Below, piece after piece: positions 12,507 to 22,311 of a stretch of DNA of 64,000 nt. Positions within the stretch are counted from its first letter, which is position 1. Each line of letters opens with the position of its first letter. The stretch covers positions 27,492,790-27,556,789 of the forward strand of contig CM066913.1 of assembly GCA_033964015.1 (NCBI GenBank), given 5' to 3'. This DNA is from Scolanthus callimorphus (taxonomy: Eukaryota; Cnidaria; Anthozoa; Actiniaria; Edwardsiidae). The position numbers and the translations under genes are program-made. The notes beneath the pieces were generated by a model. That model had not been told where the DNA came from. It searched no databases and was given only the letters and a program-made list of their open reading frames with translations.

Positions 12507-12824
12507 AAATACTCCAAACTCTGTGCGATTCCTTAATGTTCGCCAATGTTCTCTTTTAAATCTTCCAACTCCCGAACCGTCAGGCAGATTCCTCTTGGAC
12601 ACGGTGTGTAACTTCCGTTCTGTTCTTTCTTGAACTCTCGGATGTGAAATTTAACTTCTTTTCTGAATACACACACGAAACTGTACAATCCGTTAGAACC
12701 AACTGAATACAATTGTTCTCCATTGGATCGAACTATTTTGGAAGCCATTTTGTATTTTGAAGTTTACTGAGGTTTAGTAGATTTGATGAATTTGAATAAA
12801 TCAATTGAGCAGAGTATATAACTC

Positions 12825-13040
12825 TTTCTCCTCCTTCAGTTTTAGGACGGAAGGTTACCTTGGTGATTCGTGATGTCACTCACTCCTTGTTTGAAAAGAG
12901 AAACGGGTCGTTTTAGACTCGGCCTCCTTCCGCTCAGTAAGGAGGCTTGTTGTCACGGTGTTACGTGACGTCACCCTCCTTCTACTCTGGAAGGAGGATT
13001 GTTACCATGGAGATGCGTGACGTCACTCCCTCCTTCCCGA
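12825..13040. repeat. Diverged repeat of GGAAGG / GTTACCATGG / TGACGTCAC blocks
   Basis: Three related units contain a CTCCTTC/GAAGGAGG hairpin, a GTTACCWTGG-like block and GTGACGTCAC or GTGATGTCAC. They lie near 12830-12885, 12920-12980 and 12985-13030. The CRE palindrome is intact in the second and third (12966, 13018). It is a repeat, and I cannot show promoter activity. Confidence 0.5.
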
Positions 13041-13940
13041 ACTCGTGTTCACCTCTCCGTATCCTCAAGGTTTTTGGATATCGAGAGGTACCTCTAATAC
13101 TACTTACAGCTATAACTGCCCTATTGGTGGTTGGTTTTGTACTGGCAGTTCACATTGGTTATACACCTATTTTAGAAAAGGACTGCACCTTCACAACTCA
13201 GTGGCGGATCCAGGTTTTTCCAAGGGAAGGTTCCGTTTTCCCACTTTTCCCAAGATGCAACAATATGATTATTTGCGAGCGAATGTTTTGTGATTCGCAA
13301 TAGGCGAGTTCCATTGTTTAAATGAAAAATAATATAGAACAGCATGCAAATGAACATTATCAAGAGTCGACATATATTCATATATTCATTTATGTATTTT
13401 TATTATTATTTAACTTAAATACAGGGGACCCTACTCGATAAACCTGATGGTTTCATGGGCCCCCTGCCACCTCTTTTAATCTACCTACTCTACCTGTCAA
13501 ATAGGTGATAATCTGTGTGGAAATAAACTCAAGCTTTACATTTTGACTAATTTGCAAAAGCATCAACCAGAATCAGGCATTCCAACGCCGCTGCAAAGTT
13601 ATCGGTTCTGAATATCAACAGGGCCGTCAATTCGACTGGATCCCAAACGCCGCATCAAAAAAATAATTTGAGTTTACATTATTATTTTCTTTGTGACTGT
13701 ATTGATTTTTAGGGACGAGGTTTATAAGGCAACTACTACTTCCGGCGAAATGGCGCACGCTCATTCGCTGTTGAGCGGGCCGGATCCTCTTGTAACGACC
13801 GCAGGCGTTAAAAAAAAAATTCTCCGGACCGACGACGAACTCGAGAATCGTCTAAACTCAGTCACAAAATAACACAAAACTCAGTTTTTATTTAAGTTAT
13901 CATTGCACAATTTGTGAACGCTTCCCTGTCACATTTCACA

Positions 13941-14981
13941 ATGAGTGAAGAGGAATATTCAGACAGCGGTTTTTATTATCCAGAAAACAACAAGCGAAAC
14001 AAGCTGAACACAACAGCAGCTAAATGATTGCAAGTTTTGAGGATGGCGAGAGTAAGAGTAATACTAATAGCCTGGAAGAACTGTAGTGCAGTTTGTCAAG
14101 GAACAAAAAGCGAAAACACTGTGAAAAAAACATCTAGCGATATGAATGCATTGCACCGTTTCCTTTCCAAAATTGGCAAGAAAGAAACTCAGCTGTTAAA
14201 CTTAACGCCAGAGGAGCTAGACCACTTGCTGACAAGTTTTTTAAAGACGCGAGGAAGCAAAATGGCGAGGAGTACGAACCAGGAACACTGACGGGTTTCC
14301 AGCGAAGTATCCAGAGGTTCCTCGCAGACTCGAAGTCAAAGTTAAATATCCTCAAAGATGATGAATTCTCATTTTCTCGGAAAGTCCTTGAAGCCAAACG
14401 GAAAAACCTTGTGGTCCAAGGAAAGGGAAGCAAGCCAAACGCAACTCGCTCGTTGACGGAGCAAGAAGAAGACATAGCTCTTTAACAGTGGAGCTTTTGC
14501 CTCGGAAAATCCCAACGCTTTGCAAAGCACTATTCGAATGAACCAACCGGAATCTCCATTTTTTCTCGCCGTAAGACACGGAGAGCGCCGAATAAATCCC
14601 CAGACTTGGCACACGAAGTCAGCTCTCGGGAAAAACGAAATTGGCAAGTTCATGACCACAGTTGCGAATGAAGCCGGCCTGCAGAGAAAAGGAGCAAACC
14701 ACTCAGTCCGTAAAACGAGCATTGGTAGATTGCTTGATGCAAACACGCCAGAGAATTTCGTTGCCTAGTTGAGTGGCCATAAGAATCTCCAAAGTCTTTA
14801 GTCCTACAAAGTCGCTAACGACCACCACCACCACCAGCGCCAGATGCCTTACATCCTGAGTGGGGAACATACTCCACCATCTCTGGTTCTACCTGCCTCA
14901 GCATCCACCACTACCAGCCAAATTACCGCTCCTCCTGCCAATTGTCAGCTTGCGAGTTCTCTGCAATTATACCACAGGTGA
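13941..14981 (+). pseudogene. DUF3504 / KIAA1958-like Crypton-derived recombinase pseudogene
   Basis: A frame opens with MSEEEYSDSGFYYPENNKR at 13941 and stops after 28 codons. In shifting frames it then continues through VKKTSSDMNALHRFLSKI, TPEELDHLL, a segment with EEYEPGTLTGFQRSIQRFL near 14255-14315 and a TEQEEDIAL block ending in TAA near 14484. These match the N-terminal part of DUF3504 proteins. From about 14505 the C-terminal catalytic region follows: ESPFFLAV, NHSVRKTSIGR (the H-x-x-R), LSGHKNLQSL and SYK with the candidate nucleophile Tyr. TAG codons interrupt at 14766 and within LQSL-stop-SYK. The middle of the domain, which normally carries the first catalytic Arg, is missing between 14484 and 14505. 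It is inactive. Family assignment is from recalled motifs. Confidence 0.78.
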
Positions 14982-14993
14982 CCCCATCTAATT

Positions 14994-16262
14994 AGAAATG
15001 ACCGCACCGAAAATGGGGTGGGGGTGTGGCAATTTATATACGTGAAAGTTATTCTTTTTCTGAGCGTAACGACTTGGTCCCATCTCGGCTAGAAATGATC
15101 TGCCTTGAAATATTTAGACCTCATAGCAAATCTTTCTTGCTTTCTACATGGTACAGACCACCGAACGCATCAATAGATTTATTTGGAGATTTCGAAGTAT
15201 TCCTTAGGAAATGTGAGCCTAATGAATTAATAATTTTTGGTGATATGAATGCAGATTACATCAAAGCCCCATTAGAAAATCACACCAAACACCTCCAGAA
15301 TTTATCTTCGATATACCAATTTCACCAATTGATAAATGAACCGACACGCGTCACTCTGACATCTAAAACGTGTATCGATCTCATTCTTACAAACAAGAAG
15401 GAGACCATCTCTCGGTCAGGCGTTGTCAGCCTGGGTGTGTCTGATCACTATATGGTCTATGCCTGCCGTAAGCTCACTATTTCAAAATCTCGTCCAGTTG
15501 TAAAAGAAATCAGAAATTTTAAGCACTTTTAAGAGTGACGAATTTATAGCTGATTTGGAGAGTGTCCCTTGGGACACTGTAAATAAATATAGTGATCCAA
15601 ATTCGGCTTGGCGCGCGTGGAAACTTGCTTTCACGGATGTTCTTGATCGACACGCGCCCATGCATAATAAGCGAGTTAGGACAAACTCGCTGCCCTGGAT
15701 CACCAGTCAAATTAAAAAGGATATGATGAACAGAGACCTCCATAAAAAGAAAGCTGCTAAATATAGCTCGGAAAATCATTGTAAGCTTTATCAGTCGTAT
15801 CGAAATAAGGTGAATACTGAAATGCGTAAATCCAAATCTAGATACTTTCGGGAAAAAATCGATGCTTGCTCGAAAACCGACCCACAAAGTGCCTGGAAAT
15901 TGGTGAATACCCTTCTTGGGAAAAGTGTTAAATCGACCCACGTAGCTGATCTTATCGTGAACGATCAATCCATAACAAATGCCAAGGATATTTCAGAGGC
16001 CTTTAACTCATATTTTATTAATATTGGCTAAACTAAACACTTCGGCTAAAAATCATCGCGACTACTGTAATGATATTGCACCTAATTCTTATTCTGACTT
16101 TAGCTTCAAAGAAATTCCGATATCAAATGTAGTCTCGACTCTTCAAAACTGAAGGCATCTAAGGCCACGGGACTCGATAAAATACCTGCAAAGGTTCTAA
16201 AGATAGCAGCTGAGGTCATTGCACCATCGCTCACTGCTATTTTTAATCTTTCTCTTCGCATG
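14994..16262 (+). pseudogene. LINE E: APE endonuclease, linker and start of RT, truncated at both ends
   Basis: This is a fragment of a non-LTR retrotransposon ORF2 (CR1/L2/Jockey-like). It begins in the endonuclease at RNDRTENG, shifts frame and continues as VAIYIRESYSF. Next come STWYRPPNAS, IIFGDMNADY and VSLGVSDHYMVY, which are the characteristic endonuclease blocks including the SDH catalytic triad part. A frameshift near 15530 leads into the linker (KSRYFREKIDACSK, EAFNSYFINIG) to 16031. After further shifts the first RT block KASKATGLDKIPAKVLK is seen at 16150-16200, and homology ends at about 16262. The palm motifs are absent, so it cannot transpose. Confidence 0.85.
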
Positions 16263-16495
16263 GGGGGCGAATTGAAGATAAATCCGTGAAACTTCACATG
16301 AGCATCAATGACAACCACTACTCACAACATGGTAAGTTTAAGTAACTTTCATTAAAAATTTCCTAAAAATTTCCAGGTCCAAACATCATTTACCACATTC
16401 CCCATATAAACCCTATAATACTGTCAATACTTCGATGTTGTAGTACACAAACAATTTTCCTAGGTCACCTGTGATCATACAGCTTTTACCAGACC

Positions 16496-17288
16496 CCCGG
16501 TCTAGTCAATCGATAAAAATCGTTATCGATAAAAATCGTGATTTTTATCGATTGTTCGGTGAAATCGTTAGCCAAAATAAGGGTGCGGAAATAGTTAATA
16601 TCGCTTTTTCCGGATTTATCGATTTCTAACGGAAACTAAAGAAAAATATTTTTTTTAAATCAATTTGGAAAAGTAAAAAGAGATGACAACATTCTGCTAA
16701 CTCTTGAATAGCTACTAACAGAGATTGCGCATTGAAACGAAAGCGGCTATAACGTTGAGAGCACTTTATTTTGAACAAAAATTAACACGAGAAACAAGTG
16801 TAATGTTATGTTTATTATATAAACATCAATGAAATACCAAATTCTAATTTAAGCGTAAAAAACGTTTAAGCGTAAAAAAAAACGAGTATTGAGCAAAAGG
16901 CAAGTGTGATATTTTCACATGTGAAATAACATGTTATTCGCACGTGCTAATAGTCCCTACTGTGGCGAGATTCAGCTCCTCGCTCTCGCATGAAAACGAA
17001 AAGGAACGGACTTCGAGTCTGATCTCAAAGCTAAGGATAGCATATTTATAAAATACGTACATTGAATACGGAAAGCATCTGTTATCGGCTTTATTAACTT
17101 GTTGATGTGTTTGGTGTTATTTATGTTGAATGGTAATAAATCGATAAAAATCGACAACTTTTCTTCAAGTGCGATCGATTTTTAACGATTTTAAACCCAA
17201 TCGATAGAAATCAATAAGACTTTAACGATTGGTAACGATTTATCGATTGGTAAATCGGTATCGATTTTTATCGATTGAATTGACCGGG
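16496..17288. mobile_element. 793-bp TIR element with ATCGATAAAAATCG subrepeats, TSD CAGACC
   Basis: Both ends read CCCGGTC in inverted orientation, followed after a short mismatch by TCAATCGATAAAAATCG. The terminal 60-150 bp on both sides consist of further ATCGAT, AAAAATCG and CGATTTTTATCG units, so the subterminal regions are strongly self-complementary. CAGACC lies directly outside each end (16490-16495 and 17289-17294). No transposase is encoded. A 6-bp duplication is unusual and does not match the common superfamilies I know well, so I leave the superfamily open. Confidence 0.7.
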
Positions 17289-17294
17289 CAGACC

Positions 17295-18210
17295 ACAAAT
17301 TCCCTCAGTGTAAGCAATACGTAACGGATTTCCCCAGGTCGCGAGGCGTTTTTAGCGAGACAAATATCAGCAGTGTGTCGGAATGCCAGTTCCATGTATT
17401 TCACGGTCCCGTGTAGATTGTTCACGAAACAAGGAAACGGCGATTGACTTTTTCGTCTTTTTCTGCAGTGTAGAGACTACAAGTTGTTGTCACGTGTTTT
17501 CACAACACTAAGCTCAATTCTCTCCTTTGGCATAACTTTGCCTTACATTTAAAAGCAATCGTGCCTTGTAAACCCAGAAAGGATTTCTCCTTTTCCTTCT
17601 GCCGTAGAAATCGATTTCATGTGGTGAATATTTCACCTTTGTAAGTCATAAACGACGATGAAATAAAGATGAAAGTTGATATGAAAAAGTCGTTCTGTTG
17701 ATCTTTTCGTTGCTCTGGTTCGGCCTCACTCTGAAGTGAACTCTGATTGACAATCACACTATTTTGTCACTACAGTTATTATCGTGTTTTCTAAGTGTCT
17801 GTTTTTTTTAAGGATGGGCACACTCCTATCCTAAAAGACCGACATCAAAACTACTCAGCTAACACTTTTGCACACTAAAATCTGTTTTTGTACATTCAAA
17901 AAACGTTACCTTGGGATTTGGTCTTCGGGCGCTATGGTTTGGTGTTCACTCGAGCAAAGATTCCCATTGTATTCCGTACGCTTCAATATAGTTAGTAGAG
18001 GGAGAATAACTATGGCTTCGACGACCAAATCTCAAAGAAACGTTAATTGCATTAGTTGCATTTTGCGTCTTACCTCTTCGTACTCTAACATCTGCATCGG
18101 CTATCTCATTATTCAGCGCTTGACTGAAATTGAAGATAAACATGTAATTTTTTGAACTGACATTTAAATTATATTACTTGCTGTAATACCATGATCGCCT
18201 CGGTTTCTTT
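17295..18210. other. No gene seen
   Basis: There is no domain-bearing frame. A short plus-strand frame at 17868-18155 overlaps one on the opposite strand, and neither resembles a known protein. Confidence 0.4.
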
Positions 18211-18214
18211 TGTT

Positions 18215-18555
18215 CTCCGAGGGACATTTACTAGCTAAATTCCCTCATCATAAATGCCAGGGAAATCTAGTACACAAAATAATCCTTTGTCTTTTACTAA
18301 ATTTCCTTCTCGTGACGTCACGTGGGGGAAATTTAGTAAAAGGCAAAGGATTCTTTTGTCTATTAAATTTCCGTTGCATTTGTAATGAGGCAAATTTGAT
18401 ACAAAAAGAATCCTTTGTCTTTTACTAAATTTCCCTCTCGTGACGTCACGACCGAGGGAAATTTAGTAAAAGACAAAGGGTTCTTTGATCCAAAAGCTCT
18501 TGTCTTCATCATATCTCCTCCAACTTGTTGAGAGAATATCGTTGAGAACAAAGCC
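18215..18555. mobile_element. Palindromic MITE with two CRE-centred hairpins
   Basis: Two near-identical hairpins lie at 18282-18350 and 18410-18480. Each pairs CCTTTGTCTTTTACTAAATT with its complement around a loop centred on CGTGACGTCACG, itself a palindrome. The segment between them also pairs imperfectly with itself (AAATTTCC with a GGCAAATTT-like block), and weaker related words extend outwards to about 18215 and 18555. It is non-coding and would form a large cruciform. Confidence 0.65.
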
Positions 18556-19045
18556 TTTGTCTTCTTGGCATAGTCGAACCAAGCGCTGTTGTTACACTGC
18601 GCGTATTGGACGACTCGCCGGAGTATCAGCGGTGTAAACTGTGACGCAAACTTGGTTCTTGCTTGAGTATTGTATATTAGGGGTGGCGAATGGTAAATGC
18701 GAGATTTTCCGAGACGCGAGATCGAGCCTAAAAAAAACGAGATCGAGACGATAAATGTTGCTTCTCATACATTCTCTGTATTTTGCGTTAATTTGTTAGA
18801 AAACGAAATTGCGAGCTCTCTAAAAATGCGAGATTCACTAAGAATTTCGCGAGATTCTGAAATTTCCGAACGACCATTCGTCATCCCTTATATTATCCAC
18901 CCTGCTTACTCATTAGCATTAATTAAGTATGGAGAGTCACCCCTTTCCTTGCAACACCACAGGTGATAAGCACCATTCTGTATCTCCTACACAATAACAA
19001 CTACTTTATAAGACTCCCAACCTTATCCCAAACCTTATAAGAGCG

Positions 19046-19262
19046 TTAATAGCGGAGCTCCCGCAGACACCGAAGGCGCCCGGGTAGCGGAGCCCCATAG
19101 CAACATGCAGGAGAAGAAGGAATAAAACAAAAGTGTATATGCATCAACCTATTCTGTCATGGACTTTCGGTTTGTGTGTCTGTCCGTCGTCGCATAGGAA
19201 ACCCATCAGTTTTATAGCGGTGCTATAATATATAGATTTAGGCGATGCCTAAGAGCGGAGCA
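19046..19262 (+). repeat. AGCGGAGC hairpin repeat family member
   Basis: The start AGCGGAGCTCC, then ACACCGAAGGCGCC, then AGCGGAGCCCCATA and the end ATTTAGGCGATGCCTAAGAG all form or abut short hairpins. The same words recur at 24937-24980, 26270-26299 (inverted) and 46642-46672, so this is a dispersed family. It is probably a short non-autonomous element. Its class is unknown. Confidence 0.45.
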
Positions 19263-19274
19263 CTCAATAAGATT

Positions 19275-19433
19275 TGATGACGTCAGATCACGTGACCATG
19301 TTGTTGCTAAACACCGTTTCGACAATTTGATGACGTCAGATCACGTGACCATGTTGTTGCTAAACACCGTTTCGACAATTTGATGACGTCAGATCACGTG
19401 ACCATGTTGTTGCTAAACACCGATTCGACAATT
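19275..19433. repeat. Three tandem copies of a 53-bp unit with CRE and E-box
   Basis: Units start at 19275, 19328 and 19381. Each contains TGACGTCAGATCACGTGACC and then TGTTGTTGCTAAACACCG. The copies are almost identical, the third having GATTCG for GTTTCG. Each holds a CREB/ATF-type palindrome and a CACGTG E-box 4 bp apart. The near-identity suggests recent duplication. Confidence 0.85.
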
Positions 19434-19895
19434 CGAATCTCTTTGAATTGTCAAAGTTCTGATATCGTACCACCTTTCGTTCCTGAATTTTACTTGGTTA
19501 TTACATGATGCCGCAATCAATGACGTCACACCAAGGTGACCATACTTTTGCATTTCCATATCCAGATAGTTCCCTTGAAAAAGTGTCGACTTTCTCCAAC
19601 GTCCTTATAAGGAAATATCTGCATACCATATTTGGAATCCCAGATTGCTATTGCTATTGGCCTAGAAAGCTTATTGCTCTTGGCCTAGAAAGCTTAAAAC
19701 TCAACCAAAACTCAAATATACTCGAGGAAAGATGCTATGTGCATTTTCCACTGTGTTGTTCACGGTCAAGAGCCTGGCAACATAGTAACAAGATACCACA
19801 GGAAGCCCGGAAAATCTCTAGAAAGGCGACACTGCTATCTTGATATGCGCCGCATCTACACAATTTTTTGAAGTTTGTCTAACTTTGGTTGTCCT
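19434..19895. other. No gene seen
   Basis: A 112-codon frame at 19505-19843 has no recognisable domain and begins in a repeat-like GATGACGTCACACC context. I do not call it a gene. A 17-bp segment (CTTGGCCTAGAAAGCTT-like) is duplicated in tandem at 19657-19695. Confidence 0.4.
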
Positions 19896-19900
19896 ACCAC

Positions 19901-21220
19901 CAGTCCGGTTCATTACCAGTTTTGGTAATATCAATTTTGCTCATTACGCATGCATAATAGGACAAAATGGCGGCTGTAGCTGATGTTAGCGTACCCTTCA
20001 TAAAATGTACCTTTTCTTCCTCTAGAACGTCCCTACCCATGAACCTTTGCCTGAAAGACATGACAAGGGCAACAGGAACTCCATATTGCTTGCGAAACTA
20101 ACGAAATCGGAGCGAAGTACGAAAATATTTGAAGATTTACTGCTGCCTCTATCAAGTTTTTACACTAATTTTTGCCTGATCGTATAGGGAAAAGGCCGAA
20201 TTGAAGTAGGTTCCACCCATATTTACAAAAAATGCACCCATAGGCGTGAAAATATAGTAGTTTTGCTTCCTATATATACAAGAATTACTTGGGTACCCGG
20301 CGATTTCGTGGGGTACTCGCGATGTGAAGTCAAAATCTCTTCGCCATCGGTAGATGTACTCGAAGCGAGTAGCAACGCCACGTCAGAAGTCGAGCCGTTT
20401 ATATGTGCTGGTCTCGTGAAGTCGATAATAACTACCAGAGGAAAAAGGCAAGGGGAAGAGCTCATCAAAGATCAGCAAGGAAACGAGTTTCTGCGTTCAG
20501 TTCCATCGTCTTTGGTTTTGATATGGACCCGAGAGCTCGCATTAGCGTGTATAAGCTTAATTATCACCAGCCGACAAATGACCCAAATTATAACAGGGTA
20601 AATACAAAACCCCATACAAATATGGCTACCCTTTTAAAGTTATAAGGCACTGACCAACTAAACTCGAAGCGAAAGTCCGCGGTTTCAGCATCGTTAAACA
20701 CAAACAAAGCCTAAAGCCATATAACCGTCCGGGCACTCGAGTTTGGCAGGGATATTCGACTGCGCCATGCAGTGACCAACGGCCAAGCCTTGAAACAACG
20801 GATACTGAATAGCCAGGAGTTTTCTGTTCACCTAGTCTTCTGTTTTCCATTGCAGATGAGGCTAATTTCCTCGATAGGACGACACATAAAGCCGTGAAGG
20901 GCGAAGTGGAAGCAACCCCGGGGCGATGCCAAAAACCCGCTCGAATGATAACAGCCGAGACCGTTTAATTGGTTTCAAGGGTCTGTTCTTGCCTTACAAA
21001 CTAAAATACATTACTTCTCTGTCAAAATACTAAGGCCGGGTAACGAGGATGATTTTCCGTGAGTCCTGTTCGATTTTATAGCCGTCGTTTTATTAAGCGC
21101 TGCCAGTTTTGTTTTGAAAGTACATGGAACTACAGTGGGGGGAGGGGGAGAGTTCTGTGATCTGATTGGCCGAGCGGTTTGTTTACAACATATTACCAAA
21201 ACTGGTAATGAACCGGACTG
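19901..21220. mobile_element. 1.32-kb TIR element (hAT-like), TSD ACCAC
   Basis: The left end CAGTCCGGTTCATTACCAGT continues TTTGGTAATAT, and the right end is its exact inverse (ATATTACCAAAACTGGTAAT, then GAACCGGACTG). ACCAC lies directly outside both ends (19896-19900 and 21221-21225). The CAG start plus a 5-bp duplication suggests a hAT-type non-autonomous element. The interior has ATGGCGGCTGTAGCTGATG at 19967, like a promoter-proximal YY1/start context. After a pyrimidine tract ending CTCTAG at 20023 an open exon-like stretch runs to about 20157. No transposase was recognised, so the interior may be captured DNA. Confidence 0.75.
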
Positions 21221-21643
21221 ACCACCTTTCCTTTCTTAGATATTAATTTTTCCGTGTTTATACGAGGGCCCTTTAATGATGACGTCACATCACTAGACCA
21301 CGTTAGTGCATCCACTTTGTCACCAAGACAGCTTTGTCGAAGTTTTGTTGTCTTATGATTATTTTATCAGCCTATTATTTTTCAGCTTTGTTTACACGAA
21401 CGCTGATGACGTCATCGGCGACGTCACATCACGTGACGATGAACCCCAAATTTGGTCCTCTGAACATTTTGCCATCAGAGTTTTTTTTACGGGTGCACGT
21501 TTGCGACTATTTTCCAACCTAAAAATGGGATACACTGTGGCAAACGGAAACACACACACACACACGCACCACGATCAAGTGAGTTACCAATTTCGTGCAG
21601 GACTGAGAGAAGCTGTGTTGTACAATAGAGACCCAAAGCGTCA

Positions 21644-22311
21644 TATGGTCCACTGAGTGCTGTGTAATGTCGACCGTCATGTACGAACTGTGTTACCCTG
21701 GGCAATAGGAATATTTAGAGAATATCATTCATGAGTTAGCGCGCGCTCTGTAGGCAGTGCCAGGTGTAATTTGTTCAAACTTGAATGAAATTTTTCTCAG
21801 CTCAAATCTTTCTCGAATTAGAATTATCCCTACACACAAATGTAAGTAATCTGTAATAGAACCATTTAGGTTTGAATGTATATGGTGCTATCGGCTAAGA
21901 TTCCGCGCTTGATTCCGACTTGATTTATTTTCTATTCTGGAGCGAGCGCGCCCCAAAGACACCCTATAGCGCTGCGCAACGATGACGTCACATTCATTAA
22001 AAACTCACAAAGAGCAAATACGTTTCTCCCAAGTTTTCTCTCTAAAGAACGATACAAAACGAATTTGTAAACCTGTACTTTCCGTCATTATAGCAGAGCT
22101 GATATGTACTCCTGCCCTGGCTCGTATTTCGAGCGCGATTTCTGAAATGGGATTACAGAGGGTATCGTGATCAAATGTTAGAACCTGTGCGCAGCGCTAT
22201 TGCGCCTTTGCGTACCGTTATCACCCACAAGGTTTTGCCGACCAATCAGTATGGTCCACTGAGTGCTGTGTAATGTCGACCGTCATGTACGAACTGTGTT
22301 ACCCTGGGCAA
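21644..22311. repeat. Identical 62-bp direct repeats flanking a 544-bp segment
   Basis: The 62 bases at 21644-21705, starting TATGGTCCACTGAGTGC, recur without any mismatch at 22250-22311. The intervening 544 bp (21706-22249) has no terminal inverted repeat that I can see. Perfect identity implies a recent event, such as an insertion with a long target duplication or a duplication with partial loss. Confidence 0.8.

Noticed and set aside
19505..19843. 112-codon frame as a gene
   Set aside because: It has no domain, starts in repeat-like sequence and contains a local tandem duplication.
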